Positions 48,438-58,070 of a DNA stretch of 64,000 bases are shown piece by piece; position 1 is the stretch's first letter, and every line of letters starts with the position of its first letter. The notes beneath the pieces were generated by a model. It saw nothing but the letters and a program-made list of their open reading frames with translations. It made no database searches and was not told the DNA's origin. The DNA is from Halomonas sp. NO4. Its GTDB lineage: Bacteria; Pseudomonadota; Gammaproteobacteria; Pseudomonadales; Halomonadaceae. The translations under genes were made by a program, and so were the position numbers. The stretch lies in contig NZ_WHMA01000002.1 of the NCBI RefSeq assembly GCF_010994375.1, positions 62,001-126,000 on the forward strand, in the 5' to 3' direction.

Positions 48438-48806
48438 TTACTTGGTGGCCTTGGTGGCCGCTTCCTGAGCCTGCTTGACGTTGGACTCGGTCAGCTTCTG
48501 GCTCTGCTGCACGAAGTCCTGCTGCAGGGCGACGACCTTCTCGGCGTTGCCTTGCAGGCGCTCGGTCAGCTCCTTGGCGACCTTCTGCTGGCCTTCCAGG
48601 TAGCTGCGCAGGCTCTCGGCGTCCTTGACGTCGAGCAGGTTGCGCACCTGGGTCAGGCTGGTGTCGGCATACGCCTTGGTGGCGTCAAGCTGGGCGTTGA
48701 CCAGCTTCTCGGTATAGTCGACGCTCAGCGCGGCATAGGCACGTGCCGGGCCGAAGAAAAGGGATTCGAACTGTTGGCTGAACTGCTCGGTGCTGAAGTT
48801 GGCCAT
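48438..48806 (-). CDS. phasin family protein
   Basis: 122-aa amphipathic helical protein of the phasin_2 type: FSQQFESLFFGPARAYAAL, YTEKLVNAQLDATKAYADTS, then repeated Gln/Glu/Lys helices ending in an Ala-Lys rich tail. Phasins coat polyhydroxyalkanoate granules, a common carbon store in Halomonas. No pha synthase genes are in the window. It has its own promoter (48878-48907) and a 5' leader with a dyad. Confidence 0.88.
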   Translation of the reverse strand: MANFSTEQFSQQFESLFFGPARAYAALSVDYTEKLVNAQLDATKAYADTSLTQVRNLLDVKDAESLRSYLEGQQKVAKELTERLQGNAEKVVALQQDFVQQSQKLTESNVKQAQEAATKATK

Positions 48807-48842
48807 GGGGGCCTCCGTTTGCTCGTATGAGTGGGGTTGGGT

Positions 48843-48858
48843 GGCGTGTCATCACGCC
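48843..48858. promoter_or_regulatory. dyad in the phasin leader
   Basis: GGCGTG-TCAT-CACGCC, a perfect 6-bp-arm palindrome between the phasin promoter and start codon. It could bind a repressor of PhaR type or act as an RNA hairpin; unassigned. Confidence 0.4.
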
Positions 48859-48877
48859 CTGTGTTCTTGTGCGTCGC

Positions 48878-48907
48878 AGCATAACAGCTGTGCTTTGTGC
48901 AGTGCAA
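48878..48907 (-). promoter_or_regulatory. sigma-70-like promoter of the phasin gene
   Basis: TTGCAC (48902-48907), 18-bp spacer, TATGCT (48878-48883) read on the minus strand. Confidence 0.5.
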
Positions 48908-49071
48908 TATCCGTGACTGCATTCAATCAATGGCGTCCGCTTCGACTCGGCGAGAGCGCGCCTCCAGTCCCTGGGCAGATACCAAAGGACCAGAGGATTC
49001 ATCGTCTTGCGTCTTCGCAGCGCGACTACACTGCAGGGTGACAGCCCAAGGAAACATTGGGGGTGTCGACC

Positions 49072-49821
49072 ATGACCAGCATCGGCAAGCCGCTGCACGC
49101 GGCGAGGCTGCAGGGTGCCGATTGCAAGTCGTGCTATCTGAATTCGCTGTGCCTGCCGGGTGAGCTCTCCGACACGGAAGTCGTCGAACTGCAGGCCATC
49201 GTTCGGCCCTTGATCCGGCTGGCCAAGCATGAGGTGCTCTACGTGCAGGGCGCCCCCTTCAGCAGCCTCTACGCCGTGCGCTCCGGTAGCTTCAAGCAAG
49301 CCACCACGGCCGAGTCGGGTGAGTACCTGGTTACTGGCCTGTTCCTGCCCGGTGAACTGCTCGGTCTCGACGCCATGGCGGAAAAGCGCTATTCCGGCAC
49401 TCTGGTGGCGCTCGAGACCAGCACCGTCTGTGAACTACCGTACCAGGCGCTCGTAACGCTGTGCGATCGCCTGCCCGCGCTGCGCCATCGCCTGCAGCGC
49501 AGCCTGAGCCGGGAGATTCACGACGAGCGGCTGCGACTTTGCCGGTTGCTGCGCCGCACCGCCGATCGCCGCCTGGCCTGCTTCCTCACGTCGGTATCGA
49601 AGCGATTTCAGCATCGCGGTTACTCGCCGTATCGCTTCCGTGTGAGCCTGTCGCGCGCCGACCTGGGCAGTTACCTGGGACTGACGGAGGAGACCGTCGG
49701 CCGTGCCCTGAAACGCTGCGAGGAAGACGGCCTGCTCACCGTACACGGGCGCGAGTTTCATCTGAAGGACCTGCCGCGGCTGGAGCACCTGGCCCGGGCC
49801 AGCGGTCGGCGCAAGGCGTAG
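49072..49821 (+). CDS. FNR/ANR-type oxygen-sensing regulator
   Basis: 249-aa Crp/Fnr-family regulator. The four cluster cysteines of FNR are all present: C18, C21, C27 (DCKSCYLNSLCLPG) and C120 (STVCELPYQ), so a 4Fe-4S oxygen sensor is expected. A cNMP-like beta-roll (about 35-130), dimer helix and HTH (SRADLGSYLGLTEETVGRAL, near 190-210) with the Glu and Arg of FNR-type DNA recognition follow. ATG 49072 has GGGGGTG upstream. Divergent from the phasin gene across 265 bp, where no clear FNR box was found. Confidence 0.93.
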   Translation: MTSIGKPLHAARLQGADCKSCYLNSLCLPGELSDTEVVELQAIVRPLIRLAKHEVLYVQGAPFSSLYAVRSGSFKQATTAESGEYLVTGLFLPGELLGLDAMAEKRYSGTLVALETSTVCELPYQALVTLCDRLPALRHRLQRSLSREIHDERLRLCRLLRRTADRRLACFLTSVSKRFQHRGYSPYRFRVSLSRADLGSYLGLTEETVGRALKRCEEDGLLTVHGREFHLKDLPRLEHLARASGRRKA

Positions 49822-49847
49822 GCGGGCCACGGTTATCGGCCCAGTGC

Positions 49848-50336
49848 CTAGGGAAGGCGGGCTTCGAGATGCCACTCCTGGCGGCGCTCTTCGAGTACCT
49901 GCCACTCGGCGTGCTTCTGCTGGACAAAGGCGTGCAGCGGGCGATAGAGCTCGGGGGTGGCATTGGTGGCCAGCAAGGCGTCGAAGAAATGCCAGGAGTG
50001 GTGCGCCGCCTCCACGGCCTCATCGAGCACGTCACCGGCCATGTGTCCGTTGACGACGAAGAAGTGGCGGCGGCTGGGTGCCAGGGGGGTGGCAGTCTTG
50101 GACTCCTTCTCGCCGAGGCAGGCAGCGAAACCCAGCTTTTCGGCCACCGCGTTGAGCACCTCGAGGCGCTGTTCGCACTCGATCCCCAGCGCCACCATCA
50201 GACGGCTGATGTCGGGGGCGGTAGGCAGCAGGCGCAGGGCGAGCTGCCGATAGCGCCGCATCTCTGCCTGCTCGTGAAGATGGGCGAGGGTAAGCTGTTC
50301 CTGGGGCAGCAGGTTGGGGCTCTTCGAGTTGATCAT
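49848..50336 (-). CDS. ferritin-like helical protein of unknown function
   Basis: 162 aa. Four predicted helices with Glu/His at spacing like a ferritin or rubrerythrin core: LHEQAEMRRYRQLALRLLP, DISRLMVALGIECEQRLEVL, EAVEAAHHSWHFFDALL and LHAFVQQKHAEWQVLEERR. A diiron site is possible but not shown; no rubredoxin domain. ATG 50336 is chosen as it directly precedes conserved-looking sequence; its ribosome site is weak. It converges on the FNR gene 26 nt away. Confidence 0.75.
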   Translation of the reverse strand: MINSKSPNLLPQEQLTLAHLHEQAEMRRYRQLALRLLPTAPDISRLMVALGIECEQRLEVLNAVAEKLGFAACLGEKESKTATPLAPSRRHFFVVNGHMAGDVLDEAVEAAHHSWHFFDALLATNATPELYRPLHAFVQQKHAEWQVLEERRQEWHLEARLP

Positions 50337-50581
50337 GGGCGCAGTACCGTTGTGGTTGTGAGGTAGTTTGGGCCTGGCTCGGTGGGCGCTGTCTTTCACG
50401 AAGGGATCGTAGGCGGTGTCTGTCGATGCTGGCCACGACAGTTGTCACCTTTCGCGCGATCGGCGCCGCGAAGCTGCCGGGCGGCCACAGAACGCATCAC
50501 CACGGTGCACGCCGGACCTTGAAAGCCACCGAGCAGGGCACGATGCTGCAATCAGGTCCTCGAGACAGCCAGGAGCGAGCC

Positions 50582-51961
50582 ATGAGCGAATACCGCATCG
50601 AGCGCGACAGCATGGGCGAGCTGCAGGTGCCGCGCGATGCCCTTTACGGCGCCCAGACGCAGCGTGCCATCAACAATTTTCCGGTCTCCGGTCAGGCGAT
50701 GCCGGCGGCCTTCATCCACGCCATTGCGCGGGTCAAGCTGGCAGCGGCGCGGGTCAATGCCGACCTGGGGTTGCTTGACGCGTCGCGCGCCGAGGCGATC
50801 GCAGAGGCGGCCCAAGCGATCATCGATGGCCGGCACGACGACCAGTTTCCGGTGGATGTCTTCCAGACCGGCTCGGGTACCTCGAGCAACATGAACGTCA
50901 ACGAGGTGATCGCCCACCTGGCCAGTCGCGACGACCTGGCGGTGGGGCCCAACGATCACGTCAACATGGGGCAGTCAAGCAACGACGTCATTCCCACCGC
51001 GCTGCATCTGTCGGCGGCGCTGGCGGTGACCGCGCGACTGCGACCGGCACTGGTGCACCTGCGCGAGACGATCGATGCGCGGGCGGCGGAGCTCAACGGC
51101 GTGGTGAAGACGGGGCGCACCCATCTGATGGATGCCATGCCGTTGCGGATGAGCCAGGAGCTGGGCGGCTGGTCGAGTCAGGTGGGCCAGGCGATCGAGC
51201 GCTTCGACGCCGCCATGCTGCGCCTGACCCGGCTGGCCCAAGGCGGCACGGCGGTGGGCACCGGCATCAATGCCCATCCCGAATTCGCGGCACGCATGGC
51301 GCGCGCCTTGAGCGATCAGACCGGCCTGTCGTTCGCGCCCAACGACAGTTTTTTTGCCAGTCTGGGCAGCCAGGACGCCGCCGTGGAGCTCTCCGGTCAG
51401 CTGCGCGGCCTGGCCTGCGTGATCATGAAGATCGCCAATGACCTGCGCTGGATGAACTCCGGCCCGCTGGCCGGTCTCGGCGAGATCGAGCTCGAGGCGC
51501 TGCAGCCGGGCAGCTCGATCATGCCCGGCAAGGTCAATCCGGTGATTCCCGAGTCCGCTGCCCAGGCGGCGGCCCAGGTGATGGGTCTCGATACCGCGGT
51601 GACCGTGGCCGGGCAGAGCGGCAACTTCCAGCTCAACGTCATGCTGCCGCTGATCGCCAACAACCTGCTTACCCAGATCACCCTGATGACCAGCACGGCG
51701 CGGCTGCTCGCCGACCGGGCCATCGCCACCTTTCAGGTGCGCGAGGGGAACCTGGCGGAGCCGTTGTCGCGCAATCCCATCCTGGTCACGGCACTCAATT
51801 CGGTGATCGGCTACGACGCCGCGGCGGCCATCGCCAAGCAGGCCTATCAGGCGGGGCGGCCGATCATCGACGTGGCCGAGGAGCAGACCGACCTGTCGCG
51901 CGACGAGCTCGAGCGGCTGCTCGACCCCGCGACGCTGACGCGGGGCGGCATTCCGGAATAA
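50582..51961 (+). CDS. fumC: class II fumarate hydratase
   Basis: 459-aa tetrameric, iron-free fumarase (fumarate to malate, TCA cycle). Blocks: YRIERDSMGELQVPRDALYGA (quoted in part), FQTGSGTSSNMNVNEVIA, HVNMGQSSNDVIPTA, TGRTHLMDAMPLRMSQE, and the family signature GSSIMPGKVNPVIPE. AGGAG precedes ATG 50582. No terminator seen; glpD converges 19 nt downstream. Confidence 0.96.
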   Translation: MSEYRIERDSMGELQVPRDALYGAQTQRAINNFPVSGQAMPAAFIHAIARVKLAAARVNADLGLLDASRAEAIAEAAQAIIDGRHDDQFPVDVFQTGSGTSSNMNVNEVIAHLASRDDLAVGPNDHVNMGQSSNDVIPTALHLSAALAVTARLRPALVHLRETIDARAAELNGVVKTGRTHLMDAMPLRMSQELGGWSSQVGQAIERFDAAMLRLTRLAQGGTAVGTGINAHPEFAARMARALSDQTGLSFAPNDSFFASLGSQDAAVELSGQLRGLACVIMKIANDLRWMNSGPLAGLGEIELEALQPGSSIMPGKVNPVIPESAAQAAAQVMGLDTAVTVAGQSGNFQLNVMLPLIANNLLTQITLMTSTARLLADRAIATFQVREGNLAEPLSRNPILVTALNSVIGYDAAAAIAKQAYQAGRPIIDVAEEQTDLSRDELERLLDPATLTRGGIPE

Positions 51962-51980
51962 TGAGCGGCCGTGGTAACCC

Positions 51981-53483
51981 TCAGGCCGCGACAGCGCGCC
52001 GGTGGTGCGCGATATAGCGCGCTAGGCGCTCGGCCTGGTCGGGCGTGAGGCGCAGCCCGAGCTTGGTGCGCCGCCACAGGATGTCGTCGGCATCACGGGC
52101 CCATTCGTGGTCGATCAGGTAGTCCACCTCGGCGCGGGTCAGGCCGGCGCCGAAGTGCTCGCCAAGGTCGTCCGGGCGCTTGGCATCGGCCAGGAAGTGG
52201 TGGCACAGCGAGCCATAGGTGCGAGCGAAGCGGCGGACCTGTCCGTCGCTCAGGAAGGGATAATCGCTGTGCAACGCGGTCCGGAAGCCCTCCTGGGTGC
52301 CGATGTCGCCGCCCGGCAGCGGCGCGGCGGCCGTCCAGGGAGCGCTCATGGGCGGCAGGTGGGGGGCCAGGCGCTCGAGCGCCGATTCAGCGAGCTTGCG
52401 GTAGGTGGTGATCTTGCCGCCGAACACCGAGAGTAGCGGGACGCCGTCGTCATCGAGATCGAGGGTGTAGTCGCGGGTCATGGCGGTGGGGTCGGCGGAC
52501 TCGTCGTCACACAGCGGGCGTACCCCGGCGAAGGTGTGCAGCACATCGGCGCGCGTGAGCGGGGTGCGGAAGTGATCGTTGACCACCGCGAGCAGGTAGT
52601 CGATCTCCGATTCGCTGGCCGTGACCCGTCCGGGATCGCCGTCATGGCGGCAGTCGGTGGTGCCGATCAGACTGAAGTCGTCCTCGTAGGGAAGCACGAA
52701 GACGATCCGGCGATCCGTGTTCTGGAGGATGAACGCGCGTTCGTCGAGGTTGCGCCGGGGCACGATGAGGTGGCTGCCGCGAATCATGCGCACCGCGTAG
52801 CGCGATCGGCGGTGGGATCGGTCGCGCACCACCTGCTCCACCCAGGGCCCGGCGGCGTTGACCAGCGTGCGGGCCTGGCGGACGACTCGCTGGCCGGTGG
52901 CCATGTCCTCCAGGGTGAGCTCCCAGTGACCGCCCACCTCGCGGGCGTCCACGCAGCGCGTGCGTACGTGAATCTCGGCGCCGCGCTGGTGTGCCTGAAG
53001 GGCATTGAGGAGCACCAGGCGGGCGTCATCCACCCAACAGTCGGCGTACTCGAAGCCGCGGGAAATGTCCGGTGCCAGGCCCTGGTCGGCGGTGAAACGC
53101 ACGCTTCGCGACGCCGCCAGTTGCTGCCGCCGGCCCAGGTGGTCATAGAGAAAGAGGCCGGCACGCAGCATCCAGGCGGGGCGCAGGTGGGGACGATGGG
53201 GCAGGAGGAAGCGCAGTGGCCAGATGATATGAGGTGCCTTGGCCAGCAGTATTTCGCGCTCGTGCAGCGCCTCGCGGACCAAGCGGAATTCGCGATGCTC
53301 CAGGTAGCGAAGTCCGCCGTGGATCAGCTTGCTGCTCGCCGAGGAGGTGGCGCCGGCCAGGTCGCCCTGCTCGCACAGGGCCACCGAGAGGCCGCGACCG
53401 GCGGCGTCGTTGGCAATGCCGGTACCATTGATGCCGCCTCCGATCACGAACAGGTCGACGGTGCCGCTTGTGGTGTCGTTCAT
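51981..53483 (-). CDS. glpD: aerobic glycerol-3-phosphate dehydrogenase
   Basis: 500-aa FAD-dependent, membrane-associated enzyme oxidising glycerol-3-phosphate to dihydroxyacetone phosphate. N-terminal FAD motif FVIGGGINGTGIANDAAGRG, then GATSSASSKLIHGGLRYLE, VNAAGPWVEQVV, GSHLIVPR, VFVLPYEDDFSLIGTTD and GGKITTYRKLAE. Upstream lies a GlpR-like operator, and glpR is encoded just behind it. Confidence 0.96.
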   Translation of the reverse strand: MNDTTSGTVDLFVIGGGINGTGIANDAAGRGLSVALCEQGDLAGATSSASSKLIHGGLRYLEHREFRLVREALHEREILLAKAPHIIWPLRFLLPHRPHLRPAWMLRAGLFLYDHLGRRQQLAASRSVRFTADQGLAPDISRGFEYADCWVDDARLVLLNALQAHQRGAEIHVRTRCVDAREVGGHWELTLEDMATGQRVVRQARTLVNAAGPWVEQVVRDRSHRRSRYAVRMIRGSHLIVPRRNLDERAFILQNTDRRIVFVLPYEDDFSLIGTTDCRHDGDPGRVTASESEIDYLLAVVNDHFRTPLTRADVLHTFAGVRPLCDDESADPTAMTRDYTLDLDDDGVPLLSVFGGKITTYRKLAESALERLAPHLPPMSAPWTAAAPLPGGDIGTQEGFRTALHSDYPFLSDGQVRRFARTYGSLCHHFLADAKRPDDLGEHFGAGLTRAEVDYLIDHEWARDADDILWRRTKLGLRLTPDQAERLARYIAHHRRAVAA

Positions 53484-53521
53484 GCGCTCTCCCGCGCCTC
53501 CCCATGCAAGGGGGTACGTGA

Positions 53522-53539
53522 ATGTTTGAAAGCGAAAAT
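53522..53539. promoter_or_regulatory. GlpR-like operator upstream of glpD
   Basis: ATGTTTG-AAAG-CGAAAAT resembles the GlpR consensus ATGTTCG-N4-CGAACAT with two changes; a further half-site CGAACAT lies at 53554-53560. It is 39 bp upstream of glpD. Confidence 0.55.
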
Positions 53540-53637
53540 AGACGATAAGAAAGCGAACATCAAGCGGTCGCGCGGATCCTCGTGTCGGCTGTCAGGGGAC
53601 TGGGCGGTCGGCAGGATGGGAGAGGCGAGCGGTTCGC

Positions 53638-54396
53638 TCAGGCGACGTGGAGGGCGACGTCGTGCTGCTGGAGCAGGCGCTGGATGGACTCGGGGGGCGC
53701 GCGGTCGGTGAACAGGGCGTCGAGCTGGGCGAGGTTGCCCTGGCGTACCACCGGGTTGCGCTGGAATTTGGAGTGGTCAGTGGCCAGGAACACCTGCCGC
53801 GAGTTGCGGATGATGGCCTGGGCGACACGCACCTCCTGGTAGTCGAATTCGAGCAGTGAGCCGTCCTCGTCGATGCCGCTGATGCCGATGATGCCGAAGT
53901 CCACCTTGAACTGGTTGATGAAGTCGATGGTGGCCTCGCCGATGATGCCACCGTCGCGGGAACGCACCTGGCCGCCGGCGATGATGACGTTGAAGTCCTC
54001 CTTGTGCTGGAGGATGGCGGCGACATTGAGGTTGTTGGTGATGACTTCCAGTTCGTGGTGATGCAGCAGCGCTTCGGCAATCACCTCGTTGCTGGTGCCG
54101 ATGTTGATGAACAGCGAGGCCTGGTCGGGTATGTGCTGGGCCACCAGGGCGGCGATGCGCTGCTTGGCATCCAGGTTGAGCGTCTTGCGCGTGGAGTAGG
54201 CGGTATTGACGGTGCTCGACTCCAGGCCGGCGCCGCCGTGGACGCGACGAATCAGCCCCTCGGCGGAGAGGGCGTTGAGGTCACGACGGATGGTCTGGGG
54301 AGTGACCGCGAAGTGGTCGGTGAGCTGCTCGATACTGGCGTAACCCTGCCGGCGTACCAGCGCGATGATGGCGTCCTGTCGGTGTTGCTGATTCAT
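53638..54396 (-). CDS. glpR: glycerol-3-phosphate regulon repressor, DeoR family
   Basis: 252-aa repressor. N-terminal DeoR HTH ([40 protein letters not shown]) and C-terminal sugar-phosphate sensor domain ([32 protein letters not shown]). ATG 54396 has GAGGAG 5-6 nt upstream. Placed between glpD and glpK; binds glycerol-3-phosphate and releases the operators found at 53522 and 54539. Confidence 0.95.
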   Translation of the reverse strand: MNQQHRQDAIIALVRRQGYASIEQLTDHFAVTPQTIRRDLNALSAEGLIRRVHGGAGLESSTVNTAYSTRKTLNLDAKQRIAALVAQHIPDQASLFINIGTSNEVIAEALLHHHELEVITNNLNVAAILQHKEDFNVIIAGGQVRSRDGGIIGEATIDFINQFKVDFGIIGISGIDEDGSLLEFDYQEVRVAQAIIRNSRQVFLATDHSKFQRNPVVRQGNLAQLDALFTDRAPPESIQRLLQQHDVALHVA

Positions 54397-54515
54397 GGCG
54401 TCTCCTCGGCTGGTCCGGATTCTACGCGATCCGCTGAGCCGCTGCAGGCGGTTGCGGGCCGCTTCCGGCTGCACCGAACGTCGTAGCGGTCTGCCCGGAG
54501 CGATAATTGAGCGTG

Positions 54516-54543
54516 CTGACCGGCTGGAGTAGGCTGTTATGAT
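54516..54543 (+). promoter_or_regulatory. glpK promoter overlapping GlpR operator
   Basis: CTGACC (54516-54521), 16-bp spacer, TATGAT (54538-54543). The -10 box lies within the GlpR operator, so repression would be by direct occlusion. Confidence 0.55.
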
Positions 54544-54556
54544 CGTAAACGAACAT
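54539..54556. promoter_or_regulatory. GlpR operator at glpK
   Basis: ATGATCG-TAAA-CGAACAT matches the E. coli GlpR consensus ATGTTCG-WTAW-CGAACAT with a single change in the left arm. It is between divergent glpR and glpK. Confidence 0.8.
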
Positions 54557-54642
54557 TTGCGTTGAAAACCGAAATCTACCGGTCACGGCGTTCGTCGCCG
54601 CCCAGGCGTCATCACAACCACAATCACGACAGGATGCTTGCC

Positions 54643-56127
<1,485 letters not shown>

Positions 56128-56193
56128 GCCAAGTCCTTGATGCACCAGTCCCGGATGCTCGGCCGACGAGGCGTTACGAAAGGCAGGGAAGGC

Positions 56194-56221
56194 TTGCATT
56201 CACGGCGCGAATGGGTAGAAT
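56194..56221 (+). promoter_or_regulatory. promoter of the tRNA-Val pair
   Basis: TTGCAT (56194-56199), 16-bp spacer, TAGAAT (56216-56221), ending 62 bp before the first tRNA. Confidence 0.6.
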
Positions 56222-56283
56222 ACGCATCCGTTGCCACGGCAGTGATGCCGCCACGCGTGACAAGATCGCGTGACCGAATAGAT

Positions 56284-56360
56284 AGGACCATAGCTCAGTT
56301 GGTTAGAGCGCCACGTTGACATCGTGGAGGTCGGCGGTTCAAATCCGCCTGGTCCTACCA
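56284..56360 (+). tRNA. tRNA-Val(GAC) copy 1
   Basis: 77 nt with a 7-bp acceptor stem AGGACCA/TGGTCCT, D-arm GCTC/GAGC, anticodon stem CCACG/CGTGG around TTGACAT (anticodon GAC, codons GUC/GUU), variable loop AGGTC, T-arm GGCGG-TTCAAAT-CCGCC and encoded CCA end. Confidence 0.97.
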
Positions 56361-56391
56361 GTCACCCCGCAGTCACCTTGGCAACCGCTTC

Positions 56392-56468
56392 AGGACCATA
56401 GCTCAGTTGGTTAGAGCGCCACGTTGACATCGTGGAGGTCAGCGGTTCAAATCCGCTTGGTCCTACCA
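56392..56468 (+). tRNA. tRNA-Val(GAC) copy 2
   Basis: Same cloverleaf and anticodon as copy 1, 31 bp downstream. The only difference is the outer T-stem pair: G-C becomes A-T (AGCGG/CCGCT), a compensated change. A terminator follows. Confidence 0.97.
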
Positions 56469-56474
56469 GCTTTC

Positions 56475-56509
56475 CGAAACGCCCCGCAGCCACGCTGCGG
56501 GGCGTTTCG
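56475..56509. terminator. bidirectional terminator between tRNA-Val and the fRMsr gene
   Basis: 16-bp stem CGAAACGCCCCGCAGC/GCTGCGGGGCGTTTCG with a CAC loop. A/T-rich outer ends can serve as U-tract in either direction; it ends right at the stop of the minus-strand gene. Confidence 0.85.
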
Positions 56510-56968
56510 CTATGCGAGATCGGTACGCTCGATGAACACCGCCACCAGGGCTTCGATGCCGGCCTGATCCGCTGCATTGAAGCGCCCCTTCACCGGGCTG
56601 TCCAGATCGAGTACCCCCCAGAGGTGACCGTTCACCGAAATCGGCACGACCAGCTCGGCGTTGGAGGCCGCATCGCAGGCGATGTGGTCGGCCACGGCGT
56701 GGACGTCGTCGACGCGCTGGGTCTGCTGGGTGCGCGCCGCGGCCCCGCACACCCCCTTGGCGAAGGGGATGGGGTGGCAGGCCGGCTTGCCCTGGAAGGG
56801 GCCGAGCGAGAGCACCTCGGGCTGGCGCTGGAGGTAGAAGCCCACCCAGTTGAGGTCGGGGATCTCCTGCATGATGAAGGCGCAGGTCTGGGCGCTGTTG
56901 GTCAGCCAGTCGCGGCCGTCGAGCAGGGCCTCGAGCTGGCGGGCGAGCAGGGCGTAGTCAATCGGCAT
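56510..56968 (-). CDS. msrC: GAF-domain free methionine-R-sulfoxide reductase
   Basis: 152-aa single GAF domain of the fRMsr type, which reduces free methionine-R-sulfoxide. The cysteines expected for catalysis are seen: Cys in QTCAFIMQEI, and the pair in GKPACHPIPFAKGVCGAAA. LNWVGFYL, LVVPISVNGHLWGVLDLDSP are family blocks. It lies just downstream of metQ on the same strand, separated by a hairpin terminator; a link with methionine recycling makes sense. Confidence 0.9.
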   Translation of the reverse strand: MPIDYALLARQLEALLDGRDWLTNSAQTCAFIMQEIPDLNWVGFYLQRQPEVLSLGPFQGKPACHPIPFAKGVCGAAARTQQTQRVDDVHAVADHIACDAASNAELVVPISVNGHLWGVLDLDSPVKGRFNAADQAGIEALVAVFIERTDLA

Positions 56969-56984
56969 GGGTAGGGCTCCGTAA

Positions 56985-57013
56985 AACAGAAGGGCCGGCT
57001 CTGCGGCCGGCCC
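56985..57013 (-). terminator. intrinsic terminator after metQ
   Basis: On the minus strand: GGGCCGGC/GCCGGCCC 8-bp stem with a 6-nt loop followed by TTCTGTTTTAC, 26 nt past the metQ stop. Confidence 0.8.
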
Positions 57014-57038
57014 GAACCAAGGATGACTGTCGATGGGC

Positions 57039-57833
57039 TTATTTCCAACCCGGGACTGCCTGCGCCCCGAACAGCTCCTCCGCCTTGGCCTCGACCTCCT
57101 CGGTCTGATAGGCGTCGACCAGCTGCCGGATCGCTTCGCGGTCCTGGTCACCTTCACGCACCGCGATCAGGTTGACGTAGGGCGACTCCGGGCCCTCCTT
57201 GATCAGGGCGTCGTCCAGGGTCAGGCCGGCGGGCTGGGCGAAGGTGTTGTTGATGAAGGCCATGTCCACGTCGGGCAGCACGCGCGGCAGCTGGGCGGCC
57301 TCGATCTCGCGGAAGCGGAAATCATGGGGGTTCTCCGCCACATTGAGCGGGGTGGCCTCGAGGTTTTCCGGGTCGTCCAGCTGGATCAGTCCTTCGTTGT
57401 GCATCAGGATCAGCGCCCGCCCTTCGTTGGAGGGGTCGTTGGGCAGGGCGATCTGCGCCCCCTCGGGCAGCTCGTCGATGCTGTCGTGCTTCTCCGAGTA
57501 GGCGCCGATCGGGTAGACGAAGGTGTAGCCGGCGACGGCGAAGTCGTAGCCGCGGTCCTCCACCATGGAGCGCATGTAGGGCTCGTGCTGGTAGGCGTTG
57601 GCGTCCAGGCTGCCGTCGGCCAGGGCGGCGTTGGGGGTGACGTAGTCGGTGAACTCGACGATCTCCACGGTCAGGCCGTATTCGCGCTGGGCGATTTCGG
57701 CGGCCACTTCCATCACCTCGGTCTCGGGGCCGGCCACGGTGCCGACCTTGATGCTGTGCTCGTCGGCGAGGGTGCTGCCGGCGCCGAGGGCCAGGCTGGA
57801 GGCGAGCAGGGTGCGGATCAGTGTCTTGCGCAT
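57039..57833 (-). CDS. metQ: methionine ABC transporter binding protein MetQ
   Basis: 264-aa binding protein for D/L-methionine with NLPA-family blocks: IKVGTVAGPETEVMEVAAEI, VEFTDYVTPNAALADGSLDAN (quoted in part), ANAYQHEPYM, IALPNDPSNEGRAL and SPYVNLIAVREGD. The signal peptide (MRKTLIRTLLASSLALGAGSTLA) has no lipobox cysteine, so it is probably soluble in the periplasm, unlike the lipoprotein MetQ of E. coli. It is 237 bp downstream of metI with a palindromic element between. Confidence 0.94.
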   Translation of the reverse strand: MRKTLIRTLLASSLALGAGSTLADEHSIKVGTVAGPETEVMEVAAEIAQREYGLTVEIVEFTDYVTPNAALADGSLDANAYQHEPYMRSMVEDRGYDFAVAGYTFVYPIGAYSEKHDSIDELPEGAQIALPNDPSNEGRALILMHNEGLIQLDDPENLEATPLNVAENPHDFRFREIEAAQLPRVLPDVDMAFINNTFAQPAGLTLDDALIKEGPESPYVNLIAVREGDQDREAIRQLVDAYQTEEVEAKAEELFGAQAVPGWK

Positions 57834-57922
57834 GACGGGTCTCCTGTGATGATGATTCGATGATAACGGAATAAAAAAAATAATTTAAATAGCAAAAGGC
57901 TATTGATAGTGGCGGAAAAGGG

Positions 57923-58064
57923 ACTGATTTACGTAGCGAGCGAAGTCAGGCCGGTCGCCGCCGCAGCGCAGCTCCCGGAGTGTAGCCTGCTACATGAGGA
58001 GAGCGACGGTCCGACGCTTCGGCAGCGCCGGCGGCCGGGATGTCGAGCGCAGCAGGAAATCAGT
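57923..58064. repeat. 142-bp palindromic (MITE-like) element between metI and metQ
   Basis: Ends are inverted: ACTGATTT (57923-57930) and AAATCAGT (58057-58064). Inside, CCGGTCGCCG (57951-57960) pairs with CGGCGGCCGG (58029-58038), and the centre has TGTAGC-CT-GCTACA (57981-57994). The whole unit could fold as one long interrupted hairpin. It has no coding capacity. Layout suggests a miniature transposable or REP-type extragenic element. The AT-rich stretch 57850-57905 next to it may hold a metQ promoter. Confidence 0.7.
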
Positions 58065-58070
58065 GCTCTT

